From NCBI RefSeq assembly GCF_016648105.1, contig NZ_JACVVE010000007.1, positions 62,001 through 126,000 of the forward strand: a stretch of 64,000 bases of DNA, given 5' to 3'. This document shows, one piece after another, positions 44,468-54,878 of this stretch (its first letter is position 1; each line of letters opens with the position of its first letter). A model generated the notes under the pieces. That model saw only the letters and a list, made by a program, of their open reading frames with translations. It did not search any database and had not been told where the DNA came from. The stretch is from Pseudomonas sp. S31 (GTDB taxonomy: Bacteria > Pseudomonadota > Gammaproteobacteria > Pseudomonadales > Pseudomonadaceae). Made by a program: the position numbers and the translations under genes.

Positions 44468-47400
44468 TCAACTCTGTTTTTGTGGCTCGCGGATCTTGTA
44501 CCAGGCCACGTACAGCGCCGGCAGGAACAACAGGGTCAGCAAGGTGGCACTGATGATCCCGCCGATCATCGCGTAGGCCATCGGCCCCCAGAACACTTCC
44601 CGGGCGATCGGGATCATCCCCAGGCTGGCCGCTGCCGCCGTCAGCAGGATCGGCCTGCGCCGGTGGTTGGTGGCCTCCAGCACCGCGTCCCACGGCGCGT
44701 AGCCCTGGGCCTCGAACTCGTCGATCTGGGTCACCAGGATCACCGAGTTGCGGATGATGATCCCCGCCAGCGCCAGGATCCCGAGGATCGCCACGAAGCC
44801 CATCGGCGTGCCCGTGGGCACCAGCGCCAGCACCACGCCGATCAGCCCCAGCGGCGCCACGCTGACCACCAGGAACAGCTTCTGCACGCTGTGCAGCTGG
44901 ATCATCAGGAAGGTCGCCATGAGGAACAGCATCAGCGGAATGACCTTGGCGATCGGCCCCTGGGCCTTGCCGCTTTCTTCCACCGTACCGCCGGTAGCGA
45001 CCTCGTAGCCGACCGGCAGCTTGCTGGCGAAGGCGTCGATGTCGGGCTTGAGCTGGGCGACCAGGTCGGTGGGCTGGATGTCGCCATTGACCGATGCCTT
45101 GATGGTGATGGTCGGCTTGCGGTCACGCCGCCACACCAGCGGCTGCTCCAGTTCGTAGCGCACGGTGGCGAACGACAACAACGGGATCGACGTGCCGTTG
45201 GGCGTGAGGATCTGCAGGTTCTGCAAGGTATCGGGGGTGCCCCGCTCGCTGTCCTCGGCGCGGGCTATCACGTCGACCAGGTAGATGTTGTCGTTGACCT
45301 GGGTGATGGGCACGCCGCTGACGATGCTGTTCATGACATTGGCAACATCCTCGGACGATAGCCCCAGCTGGCGCGCCTTGTCCTGGGCGATCTCCACCCG
45401 CAGTACCTTGCCGGGTTCGTTCCAGTCGTAGATCATCTCGCCGATATGCGGGTTCTGGTCGAGCAGGGTCGCCAGGTCGATGGCATGCTTGCGCACCTGG
45501 TCGATGTCCTTGCCGCTGACCCGGTACTGGATCGGGCGACCCACCGGCGGGCCCATCTCCAGCGACTGGACGTTGGTACCGATGCCGACGAACTCTTCCT
45601 TGAGCAGCTTCTGCAGGCGCTCGATCATGCCCTGGCGCTCGTCGAAGCCCTTGCTCACGATCACCAACTGGGCGTAGTACGGGTTCTGCAGCTGTTGGTC
45701 CAGCGGCAGGTAGAAGCGAATCGCGCCCTGGCCGATGTAGGTGCTCCAGCGTACCAGGTCGGGGTCGTCCTTGATCTTCGCCTCGAGGCGGTCGACGACC
45801 TTGCGGGTTTCCTCGATGGAGGCATTCTGCGGCAGGTTGAGGTCGACCAGGATCTCCGGCCGGTCCGAAGACGGGAAGAACTGATTCTGCACGAAGCGCA
45901 TGGCGAAGATCGACAGGGCGAACAGCACCACGGTGCCGATGATGGTCAGCCAACGATTGCGCATGCACCACAGCAGCCCGCCTTCGAAGGCCCTGCCCAC
46001 CCGCCCCGGCTCTGCTGCATGGGGCTTGATCTTGCTGCTGCTGAGAATGTGCACGCCCAGCACCGGGGCGAAGAACACCGCCACGATCCACGACACCAGC
46101 AACGCCACGGCGATCACCGCGAACAGCGTGTAGGTGTACTCGCCAGCCGAACTCGCGTTGAGCCCGATCGGCACGAAACCGGCCACGGTCACCAGGGTGC
46201 CGGTGAGCATGGGGAACGCCGTCGAGGTATAGGCGAAGGTGGCCGCCTGCTCCTTGCTCTCGCCCATCTCCAGCCGGGTGACCATGACCTCGACGGTGAT
46301 CATGGCGTCATCCACCAGCAGGCCCAGGGCGATGATCAAGGCGCCCAGGGAGATCCGCTGCATGGTGATGCCGCTGTACTCCATGAACACGAAGACCATG
46401 GCCAGGACCAACGGAATCGAGCAGGCCACCACCAGCCCGGCACGCATCCCCAAGCTGACGAAGCTGACCGCCAACACAATCACCACGGCTTCGAACAGCG
46501 CACTGGTGAAGCCCCCTACGGCATCCTTCACCACCACCGCCTGGTCCGACACGGTGTGCACGCCCACGCCCACCGGCAGCTCCTGCACCACCTTGTCCAT
46601 CTTCTCTTTCAAGGCGGCGCCGAACACCTGGATGTTGCCGCCGGCCTTCATGCCGATGGCCAGGCCGATGGCCGTCTGGCCGTTGTAGCGGAACATGGGC
46701 GAAGGCGGGTCGACATAGCCGCGCTCGATGTCGGCGATGTCGGCCAGGCGGAAGAAGCGGTCGTTGATCTTCAGGTTGACGGTCTGCAGGTCTTTCTCCG
46801 AGGCGAACTGCCCGGTGGTGCGCACCGAGATACGCTCCGGGCCGGCCTCGATCACCCCCGCCGGGGTCACCGCGTTCTGCGCCTGCAAGGCCTGCATGAC
46901 CTGGCGCTGGTCGATGCCCAGCGCGGCCAGCTTGCGGGTGGAGAAGTTCAGGTACAGCACCTCGTCCTGGGTGCCGACCATCTCGATCTTGCCGATGTTC
47001 GGCACATCGCGCACCTCGGCGCGCGCCTGTTCGACGTAGTCACGCAGCTGGCGCAGGCTCAGGCCGTCGGCGGTGAAGGCGTAGATCGAGCCGAACACGT
47101 CGCCGAACTCATCGTTGAAGCCCGGGCCTTGGATACCCGACGGGAACTGGCCGCGGATGTCGTCGATCTTCTTGCGAACCTGGTACCAGATCTGTGGAAT
47201 GTCCGCCGCTTTGGTGGTATCGCGCAGGTAGACATAGACCGTGGATTCGCCCGGCCGGGTGTAGCTCTTGGTGTAGTCGAGCGAGTCGAGTTCCTCGAGC
47301 TTCTTCTCGATGCGGTCGGTGACCTGGTACAGGGTTTCGTCCTGGGTCGCACCCGGCCAGCGGGTCTGGATGACCATGGTCTTGATGGTGAAGGACGGAT

Positions 47401-47521
47401 CTTCCTCACGGCCGAGGTTGAAGTACGAGAAGATGCCCATCAGCAGGCCGACGAACATCAGGTACCAGACGAAAGACTGGTGCTTGAGCGCCCATTCGGA
47501 GAGGTTGAAGCTTCCTTTCAT
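44468..47521 (-). CDS. RND efflux permease, TriC-like
   Basis: Inner-membrane proton-driven efflux pump of 1017 residues. It has the RND plan of 12 helices and two large periplasmic loops; the N-terminus is MKGSFNLSEWALKHQSFVWY with the early motif GREEDPSF. Helix segments such as GLLVDDAMITVEVMVTR hold the proton-relay acidic residues. The two preceding genes both encode adaptors, as in TriABC of P. aeruginosa, which exports triclosan. Substrate here unknown. No outer-membrane channel gene is present, so a TolC/OpmH-type protein must come from elsewhere. Confidence 0.88.
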   Translation of the reverse strand: MKGSFNLSEWALKHQSFVWYLMFVGLLMGIFSYFNLGREEDPSFTIKTMVIQTRWPGATQDETLYQVTDRIEKKLEELDSLDYTKSYTRPGESTVYVYLRDTTKAADIPQIWYQVRKKIDDIRGQFPSGIQGPGFNDEFGDVFGSIYAFTADGLSLRQLRDYVEQARAEVRDVPNIGKIEMVGTQDEVLYLNFSTRKLAALGIDQRQVMQALQAQNAVTPAGVIEAGPERISVRTTGQFASEKDLQTVNLKINDRFFRLADIADIERGYVDPPSPMFRYNGQTAIGLAIGMKAGGNIQVFGAALKEKMDKVVQELPVGVGVHTVSDQAVVVKDAVGGFTSALFEAVVIVLAVSFVSLGMRAGLVVACSIPLVLAMVFVFMEYSGITMQRISLGALIIALGLLVDDAMITVEVMVTRLEMGESKEQAATFAYTSTAFPMLTGTLVTVAGFVPIGLNASSAGEYTYTLFAVIAVALLVSWIVAVFFAPVLGVHILSSSKIKPHAAEPGRVGRAFEGGLLWCMRNRWLTIIGTVVLFALSIFAMRFVQNQFFPSSDRPEILVDLNLPQNASIEETRKVVDRLEAKIKDDPDLVRWSTYIGQGAIRFYLPLDQQLQNPYYAQLVIVSKGFDERQGMIERLQKLLKEEFVGIGTNVQSLEMGPPVGRPIQYRVSGKDIDQVRKHAIDLATLLDQNPHIGEMIYDWNEPGKVLRVEIAQDKARQLGLSSEDVANVMNSIVSGVPITQVNDNIYLVDVIARAEDSERGTPDTLQNLQILTPNGTSIPLLSFATVRYELEQPLVWRRDRKPTITIKASVNGDIQPTDLVAQLKPDIDAFASKLPVGYEVATGGTVEESGKAQGPIAKVIPLMLFLMATFLMIQLHSVQKLFLVVSVAPLGLIGVVLALVPTGTPMGFVAILGILALAGIIIRNSVILVTQIDEFEAQGYAPWDAVLEATNHRRRPILLTAAAASLGMIPIAREVFWGPMAYAMIGGIISATLLTLLFLPALYVAWYKIREPQKQS

Positions 47522-48585
47522 TGCGCATCCTCGTCGAAGGCGACCTTCTGGCCAGGCTTGAGGCTGTTCACACCGGCCGTGACCACGCGCTCTCCTGGCT
47601 GTACGCCAGCGGTCAGGACGAAGGTTTCGTCGGTACGGTCGATCAGGGTGACGTCACGGGTGGCCACGGTCTTGCTGGCGGGGTCGATCACCCAGACCTG
47701 GTGCTTGCCATCGCGCTCGAGCAGGGCGCTGAGCGGCAGCTCGCTGCGCGGGGTGACGTCGGAGGTCAGGGTGACGCTGATGGCGGTGCCCAGGTGGAAG
47801 GCCGCCGGGGTGCTGGCCAGGGTCAGGCGGGCGCGGCGGGTGCGGGTGGTGGCGTCGGCCTGGGGTTCGAGTTCACGCAGGTTGGCGGTGGTGTTGATGC
47901 TCGGTTCCAACTGCGAGGCGACGGTGAAGGTCAGGCCCTTGCTCAATTGCTCGGCCAGGCCGATCGGCAGGTCGATCACCGCCTCCTTCACATCCGGGCG
48001 GGCCAGGGTCACCACCGCCTCGCCGGCACTGACGGTTTGCCCCGCTTCGGCCTTCCAGTCGGTGATCACGGCCGCGTGATCGCTGCTCAGGGTGGTGTAG
48101 CCGAGCTGGTCGTGAGCCTGGCTGAGCGCCGAACGGGCCTGCTCCAGCGACGCCGCGGTGGTCTTCAGGTTGGCCTGGGCGATGTCCAGCTGGGCCTGGG
48201 CGCCGACGCCCCGGTCGTACAGCTGCTGCTGGCGGCGTGCATCGGCCTGGGCGTTGATCCATTGCGCCTGGACCCGCGCCAGGTCACCCTCGGCGGCGCG
48301 CAGCTGGTTCTGCTGGTCGGTCGGGTCGAGCGTGGCCAGCGTATCGCCCGGTTTGACCTGGGCGCCGACATCCAGCCAGCGCCGAGCGATTCGCCCGGAC
48401 ACGCGAAAGCCCAGGGTACTTTCGAAGCGCGCCTGAATGGTGCCGGCGAACCGCCCCAACTGCGCCTTCGCCTGGGGCTCGACCTTGGTCCACAGCACCG
48501 GCCGGATCGGTTCGGGGGCTTCATCCTCACTGCTGCAGGCGGCCAACAGGGCGCCCACTGAAAGCATCAGCAGCAGGCGCTTCAT
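47518..48585 (-). CDS. RND periplasmic adaptor, second of two
   Basis: Membrane-fusion protein of 355 residues with a lipobox LLAAC near residue 17. It contains a barrel-sandwich segment (GRFAGTIQARFESTLGFRVSG), a coiled-coil hairpin (residues 95-160) and beta-barrel parts. Its stop and the permease start overlap in ATGA, and its own start overlaps the first adaptor. The tight coupling implies a fixed ratio of two adaptors to one pump. Confidence 0.88.
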   Translation of the reverse strand: MKRLLLMLSVGALLAACSSEDEAPEPIRPVLWTKVEPQAKAQLGRFAGTIQARFESTLGFRVSGRIARRWLDVGAQVKPGDTLATLDPTDQQNQLRAAEGDLARVQAQWINAQADARRQQQLYDRGVGAQAQLDIAQANLKTTAASLEQARSALSQAHDQLGYTTLSSDHAAVITDWKAEAGQTVSAGEAVVTLARPDVKEAVIDLPIGLAEQLSKGLTFTVASQLEPSINTTANLRELEPQADATTRTRRARLTLASTPAAFHLGTAISVTLTSDVTPRSELPLSALLERDGKHQVWVIDPASKTVATRDVTLIDRTDETFVLTAGVQPGERVVTAGVNSLKPGQKVAFDEDAQ

Positions 48586-49670
48586 AGTTCACCCCCTGGG
48601 GCATTGCCATCGATCTTCTGCACCTGCATGCCGGGGTGCAGCAACTGACCACCGTTGACCACCACGGTCTCGCCGCTTTTCAGGCCGCTGGCGATCACGA
48701 TCTTGCCGGTGAGGTAACGGCTGACCTCGACCTGGCGCAACTCGACCTTGTCGCCCTCGCCCACCACCCACACCGCTGGCTCGTGCAAGGCCTTGGTCAG
48801 CGCCGACCATGGCAGCTCGATGCTCGGCCGGCCCTGGGCGTTGGTGGTGGCGGTCACTGGCGCGCCCAGTTGCATCTGCGGGGGAACATCCTTGAGCGCC
48901 ACCTTCACTTCCACGGTACCGCTCTGCTCCGACACCGTCGGGGTAATTTCGCGCACATAGCCATGGGCCTGGACCTTGGGGTCGTCGAGCAGGCTGACGA
49001 TCACCCCGGCATCGCTGGGCGGCGCCACCAGCAGCGATTCGTACACGTTGAACACGGCATCGCGGTCGCCGTCCTGGGCCAGGCCGAAGATCGGCATGGT
49101 CGCCTGCACCACCTGACCGACCTCGGCCTGGCGCTCGGTGATCACGCCATCGGCCTCGGACACCAGCTCGGTGTAGCTCAGTTGCTCCTTGGCGTCGGCC
49201 AGTTGCGCCTGGGCGGCCTTGAGCGCGCTCTGGTTGCTGCGCAGCGCGGCCTCGGCAGCGTCGTACTCGCTCTGGCTGGTGTAGCCCTTGGGCAGCAGTT
49301 TCTGCTGGCGGACGAAGGCCGCGCTGGTTTGCGTGACCCTGGCCTGGGCCGCCGACACCTCGGCCTTGGCCGAGTCGACGTTGTTCTGCAGGTCCTTGGG
49401 GTCGAGCCGCGCCAGCACCTGGTTGGCCTTGACGTGGTCGCCCACGTCGACGCTGCGTGAGATGATCTTGCCGCCCACGCGGAACGACAGGTCGGTCTCG
49501 ACCCGCGCCTGCACGTCACCGGTCAGCGTGACCCGGGCAGCGAAGTCGGTGGCGGATACCTGCAACACGCCGACCCGGGGGAGTTGTTCGGTGGTTTCTT
49601 CCTTACCGCAGCCTGTGAGCAAGCCCGACAGCCCCAGGCAAACGACCAACAGCGGACGCATCAACGTCAT
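48582..49670 (-). CDS. RND periplasmic adaptor, first of two
   Basis: Membrane-fusion protein of 362 residues and paralogue of the next adaptor. It has a lipobox LLTGC near residue 21, the lipoyl-like start RVTLTGDVQARVETDLSFRVGGKI, a helical hairpin (VSAAQARVTQTSAAFVRQQK) and C-terminal barrel sequence. First gene of the three-gene efflux operon. TriA is the closest named analogue by organisation. Confidence 0.88.
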   Translation of the reverse strand: MTLMRPLLVVCLGLSGLLTGCGKEETTEQLPRVGVLQVSATDFAARVTLTGDVQARVETDLSFRVGGKIISRSVDVGDHVKANQVLARLDPKDLQNNVDSAKAEVSAAQARVTQTSAAFVRQQKLLPKGYTSQSEYDAAEAALRSNQSALKAAQAQLADAKEQLSYTELVSEADGVITERQAEVGQVVQATMPIFGLAQDGDRDAVFNVYESLLVAPPSDAGVIVSLLDDPKVQAHGYVREITPTVSEQSGTVEVKVALKDVPPQMQLGAPVTATTNAQGRPSIELPWSALTKALHEPAVWVVGEGDKVELRQVEVSRYLTGKIVIASGLKSGETVVVNGGQLLHPGMQVQKIDGNAPGGEL

Positions 49671-49981
49671 GCAGGCTCCTAGCTTGCGCGCAAAAGATTC
49701 AAGGAATGCGACTGTTAGCGTAGATCAGGGTTCGATAAACAACACTGATAGGGGCCAAGCTGGCATTTTCGGTGCCTGTACCGACCCCTTCGCGGGCACG
49801 CCCGCACAGGTAGGGCGCAAGTCTTGAGAAATCCACTATCCCTGTGGGAGCGGGCGCGCCCGCGAAGAGGCCGGCACAGCCATGCATCAGCTCTTGCCAC
49901 ATCCAGAAATCATCGGCCACCTGGCAACCCCACTTCAGCCGCTACCTTTCAAAGGGAGGTTCAATTTCAAGGAAGATCACA
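49671..49981. other. Intergenic gap with REP pair before the RAYT gene
   Basis: About 310 bases between the divergent RND operon and the RAYT gene. It holds a REP pair (49781-49874) and the RAYT ribosome site AAGGAAG. No gene seen. Confidence 0.7.
49781..49874. repeat. REP pair on the left of the RAYT gene
   Basis: Two inverted units (49781-49810, with a shorter arm lacking GGAG, and 49841-49874) of the GCGGGCGCGCCCGC class, a variant not seen elsewhere in the window. Confidence 0.88.
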
Positions 49982-50437
49982 ATGCCGTTAGCCGAATCCC
50001 ATCGATTGCGCCGCGGGCGCTTTTCCGAGCCAGGCAGGCTCTACATGCTGACCACCATCACGCACCAGCGAAAGCCGCTCTTCCTCGACTTCCACCATGC
50101 CCGTCTGGTGGTCAAACATCTGCGGATCTCAAATGACATTCAGGACTGCCGGTCGTTGGCATGGGTAGTGATGCCTGACCATCTGCATTGGCTGATCGAA
50201 CTGAAGGAAGTGACATTGGGAACACTGATGCGCAAGTTTAAATCACGCACAGCGATTGCATTGCGCAAGGCAGGGATCAGGCACAAGCCGATATGGCAAT
50301 CCGGTTACCAGGACCATGCGCTGCGGCAGGAAGAGGGAGTAGTGCATGTAGCCCGGTACATTGTTGCCAATCCCTTGAGGGCTGGATTGGTCAGGAGTGT
50401 CAGGGATTATCCACATTGGGATGCAGTATGGCTTTGA
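49982..50437 (+). CDS. REP-associated tyrosine transposase (RAYT)
   Basis: Y1-type HUH transposase of 151 residues related to IS200/IS605 TnpA. It begins MPLAESHRLRRGRFSEPGRLY. The HUH motif is MPDHLHWLIEL (His67, His69), and the likely nucleophile is Tyr126 in ARYIVANPLRAGL, with Tyr109 in SGYQDHALR as the alternative. RAYTs are single-copy genes thought to spread REP elements. REP pairs flank it on both sides, as expected. ATG 49982 follows a good ribosome site; longer in-frame starts run through the REP and are rejected. Confidence 0.92.
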   Translation: MPLAESHRLRRGRFSEPGRLYMLTTITHQRKPLFLDFHHARLVVKHLRISNDIQDCRSLAWVVMPDHLHWLIELKEVTLGTLMRKFKSRTAIALRKAGIRHKPIWQSGYQDHALRQEEGVVHVARYIVANPLRAGLVRSVRDYPHWDAVWL

Positions 50438-50446
50438 ATCGGTGGT

Positions 50447-50585
50447 GGGGCCTTCGCGGGCTCGCCCGCTCCCACAGGGATTATCATAAACCTGAAGGTT
50501 TTGACCTCCCCTGTCCCACAGGACCCACCACAACCCTGAAGGCTGTGATGTCCCTGTGGGAGCGGGCAAGCCCGCGAAAAGGCCC
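50447..50585. repeat. REP pair on the right of the RAYT gene
   Basis: Units 50447-50480 and 50551-50585 in opposite orientation. The right unit is of the GCTTGC class; the left is a GCTCGC variant. The 70 bases between hold a shorter repeat, AACCTGAAGG / AACCCTGAAGG (50489 and 50532). The right unit ends two bases before the spuH stop. Confidence 0.88.
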
Positions 50586-50587
50586 GA

Positions 50588-51481
50588 TCAGGCCGACGCG
50601 GCAACCTGGCCCGGGCGCTTGACCTGTGGCTGCGAGGCATTGGCCGCGGCACCTTCCTCGATGGCCTGCTGGATGGCCTTGCGGCGGCGCTCTTCGGCCT
50701 GGCGGCTGAAGTACCAGACGAAGAACGTCACCAGCGACACCGACAGCAGGATCAGGCTGGCCACGGCGTTGATCTCCGGCTTCACGCCCAGGCGCACGGC
50801 CGAGAACACTTCCATCGGCAGCGTGGTCGAACCGGGGCCGGAGACGAAGCTCGCCAGTACCAGGTCGTCCAGCGACAGGGCGAACGACATCATGCCGCCC
50901 GCCGCCAGCGATGGCGCGATCATCGGGATGGTGATCAGGAAGAACACCTTCCACGGCTTGGCACCGAGGTCCATGGCCGCTTCCTCGATCGACAGGTCCA
51001 GCTCACGCAGGCGCGCCGACACCACTACCGCCACATAGGCCGCGCAGAACGTGGTGTGGGCGATCCAGATGGTGACGATGCCACGTTCCTCGGGCCAGCC
51101 GATCATCTGCGCCATGGCCACGAACAGCAGCAACAGCGACAGACCGGTGATCACCTCAGGCATCACCAGCGGCGCGGTGACCAGGCCACCGAACAGCGTA
51201 CGGCCCTTGAAGCGGGTGACCCGGGTCAGCACGAAGGCCGCCAGGGTACCCAGCGCCACAGCGGCCACCGCGGTGTAGCAGGCGATTTCCAGCGAGCGCA
51301 TCACCGAACCCATCAACTGGGTGTTGTCGAGCAGGCCGACGTACCACTTCACCGACCAACCGCCCCACACCGTCACCAGCTTGGAGGCGTTGAACGAGTA
51401 GATCACCAGGATCAGCATCGGCAGGTAGATGAACAGCAAGCCGAGCACCAGCATCAGCTTGGAGAAACTGAAGCGTTTCAT
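50588..51481 (-). CDS. spuH: Polyamine ABC transporter permease (PotI/SpuH)
   Basis: Inner-membrane permease of 297 residues for putrescine/spermidine import. Helices include LMLVLGLLFIYLPMLILVIYSF and LLLLFVAMAQMIGW, with the EAA loop LDLSIEEAAMDLGAKPWKVF. The C-terminal tail beyond residue 270 is charged and Ala-rich. The start overlaps the spuG stop by four bases. Last gene of the spu operon. Confidence 0.92.
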   Translation of the reverse strand: MKRFSFSKLMLVLGLLFIYLPMLILVIYSFNASKLVTVWGGWSVKWYVGLLDNTQLMGSVMRSLEIACYTAVAAVALGTLAAFVLTRVTRFKGRTLFGGLVTAPLVMPEVITGLSLLLLFVAMAQMIGWPEERGIVTIWIAHTTFCAAYVAVVVSARLRELDLSIEEAAMDLGAKPWKVFFLITIPMIAPSLAAGGMMSFALSLDDLVLASFVSGPGSTTLPMEVFSAVRLGVKPEINAVASLILLSVSLVTFFVWYFSRQAEERRRKAIQQAIEEGAAANASQPQVKRPGQVAASA

Positions 51482-52398
51482 GCGCGGCCCTCCATTTCTT
51501 TGGCCTGGCTGCGGTTGAACAGCAGAATCGGCACGATCAGGATCGCCAGCATCACCACCGCCAGGGCCGAGGCCACCGGCCAGTCACGGTTGTTGAAGAA
51601 CTCCTGCCACAGCACCTTGCCGATCATCAGGGTTTCCGGGCCGCCGAGCAGTTCAGGAATCACGAACTCGCCCACCACCGGGATGAACACCAGCATGCAG
51701 CCGGCGATGATGCCGTTCTTCGACAGCGGCACGGTGATCTTCCAGAAGCTGTTGAAGGTGCTCGAACCCAGGTCGGACGCCGCCTCGAGCAAGCTCGCAT
51801 CGTGCTTCACCAGGTTGGCGAACAGCGGCAGGATCATGAACGGCAGGTACGAATAGACCACGCCGATGTACACCGCCAGATTGGTGTTGAGAATCTGCAG
51901 GGGCTGGTCGATCAGGCCGGTCCAGAGCAGGAAGCCATTGAGCAGGCCGTTGTTGCTGAGGATGCCCATCCAGGCATAGACACGGATCAGGATCGCGGTC
52001 CAGGTCGGCATCATGATCAACAGCAGCAGGACCGTCTGGGTCTCCTTCTTGGCGTTGGCGATGGCATAGGCCATCGGGTAGCCGATCAGCAGGCACAGCA
52101 GGGTGCTGAAGAAAGCCATCTTCAGCGAGCCCAGGTAGGCCGAGAGGTACAGTTCATCCTCGGTGAGCAGGCCGTAGTTGGCCAGGTTCAGCACCAGCTG
52201 GATCTTGTCCTCGACGTAGCTGTAGATCTCGGTGTACGGCGGGATCGCCACGTCGGCTTCGGCGAAGCTGATCTTCAGCACGATGAAGAACGGCAGCATG
52301 AAGAACAGGAACAGCCAGATGAACGGCACGCCGATCACCACATGCCGCCCCTGCGGGGTGATGCGCTGGAAGGCTCGCTTGAGCTTGCGCAGTTTCAT
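51478..52398 (-). CDS. spuG: Polyamine ABC transporter permease (PotH/SpuG)
   Basis: Permease of 306 residues from ATG 52398 (MKLRKLKRAFQRITPQG). The start overlaps the spuF stop as ATGA. It has about six helices and the loop HDASLLEAASDLGSSTFNSF. It forms the channel with SpuH. The upstream frame extension is inside spuF and is not used. Confidence 0.92.
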   Translation of the reverse strand: MKLRKLKRAFQRITPQGRHVVIGVPFIWLFLFFMLPFFIVLKISFAEADVAIPPYTEIYSYVEDKIQLVLNLANYGLLTEDELYLSAYLGSLKMAFFSTLLCLLIGYPMAYAIANAKKETQTVLLLLIMMPTWTAILIRVYAWMGILSNNGLLNGFLLWTGLIDQPLQILNTNLAVYIGVVYSYLPFMILPLFANLVKHDASLLEAASDLGSSTFNSFWKITVPLSKNGIIAGCMLVFIPVVGEFVIPELLGGPETLMIGKVLWQEFFNNRDWPVASALAVVMLAILIVPILLFNRSQAKEMEGRA

Positions 52399-53537
52399 GA
52401 CCGCAGGACCACGCCGCTGTCGTCTTCCCACCACACGTACACTTCATCGCCCCAGGTCGGGCGGGTGCCCTGGCGCTCGGCGTTGGCGACGAACGACTGG
52501 ACGATCTTGCCGCTCGGCAGCTCCACGTAGAACACCGAGTGGCCACCGAGGTAGGCGATGTCGTGGACCTTGCCGCGCGACCAGTTGTGCTCGAACTCCG
52601 GCTGCTGGGTCGTCACCAGCATCTTTTCCGGGCGCAGGGCGTAGGTGATGTGCTTGTCCTCGACCGACGTCGAGACACCATGCCCGACGTAGATCTTGCG
52701 CTCGAGCTCAGGCGAGGCGATCAGCGCATGACCCTCGGCATCGTCGATGACCTCGGCCTCGAACAGGTTGACGTTGCCGATGAATTCACACACCAGGCGG
52801 CTGGTCGGGGTCTCGTAGATGTCCACCGGCGAGCCGATCTGGGCGATCCAGCCCAGGTGCATGATGGCGATGCGCTGGGCCATGGTCATGGCCTCTTCCT
52901 GGTCGTGGGTCACCATCACGCAGGTCACGCCCACGCGCTCGATGATCTCCACCAGCTCCAGCTGCATCTGCGAACGCAGTTTCTTGTCCAGCGCGCCCAT
53001 CGGTTCATCGAGCAGCAGCAGCTTCGGCCGCTTGGCCAGCGAGCGCGCCAGGGCCACCCGCTGGCGCTGGCCACCGGACAGCTGGTGCGGCTTGCGCTTG
53101 GCGTACTGGGTCATGTGCACCAGCTTGAGCATCTCGGCCACGCGGGCGTCGATCTCGGCCTTGGGCATCTTGTCCTGCTGCAGGCCGAAGGCGATGTTCT
53201 GCGCCACGGTCATGTGCGGGAACAGCGCATAGGACTGGAACATCATGTTGATCGGCCGCTCGTAGGGCGGCATGTCGGTGATATCGACGCCATCGAGGAA
53301 GATGCGCCCCTCGGTGGGGCGCTCGAAGCCTGCGAGCATGCGCAGCAAGGTCGACTTGCCGGAACCGGAGCCGCCCAGCAGGGCGAAGATCTCGCCCTTG
53401 CGGATTTCCAGGGACACATCGTCCACGGCGACCGTTTCGTCGAATTTTTTCGTGACCCGGTCGATCTTGACCAGCACCTGCTTGGGTTGCTGGCCACCCT
53501 CGAGGGCTTTCTTATAGGCACCGGAGGCGACTGCCAT
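52395..53537 (-). CDS. spuF: Polyamine ABC transporter ATP-binding protein (PotG/SpuF)
   Basis: ATPase of 380 residues. Walker A is GGSGSGKST near residue 54, the signature LSGGQRQR near residue 152 and Walker B LLLLDEP near residue 172. A C-terminal TOBE domain (ITYALRPEKMLVTTQQP) follows. ATG 53537 with GGGAG upstream is preferred over an ATG six codons earlier. It energises SpuGH. Confidence 0.93.
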   Translation of the reverse strand: MAVASGAYKKALEGGQQPKQVLVKIDRVTKKFDETVAVDDVSLEIRKGEIFALLGGSGSGKSTLLRMLAGFERPTEGRIFLDGVDITDMPPYERPINMMFQSYALFPHMTVAQNIAFGLQQDKMPKAEIDARVAEMLKLVHMTQYAKRKPHQLSGGQRQRVALARSLAKRPKLLLLDEPMGALDKKLRSQMQLELVEIIERVGVTCVMVTHDQEEAMTMAQRIAIMHLGWIAQIGSPVDIYETPTSRLVCEFIGNVNLFEAEVIDDAEGHALIASPELERKIYVGHGVSTSVEDKHITYALRPEKMLVTTQQPEFEHNWSRGKVHDIAYLGGHSVFYVELPSGKIVQSFVANAERQGTRPTWGDEVYVWWEDDSGVVLRS

Positions 53538-53608
53538 GAGTGAAACTCCCAACAAGATTGGTATACCCGCCGCCTTGTACGCAAGGCAGGCGGCGGGCCT
53601 GGATGGTG

Positions 53609-54814
<1,206 letters not shown>

Positions 54815-54878
54815 TCATCAATTGCCTTAAACTGCCTCCGGGCCGGAAAACCCCGGCCCAGAGGGCACCGCATCGGGT

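Noticed and set aside
45446..48079. An 877-codon open frame opposite the RND permease
   Set aside because: Antisense artefact of a well-supported RND gene; no signal, domain or ribosome site.
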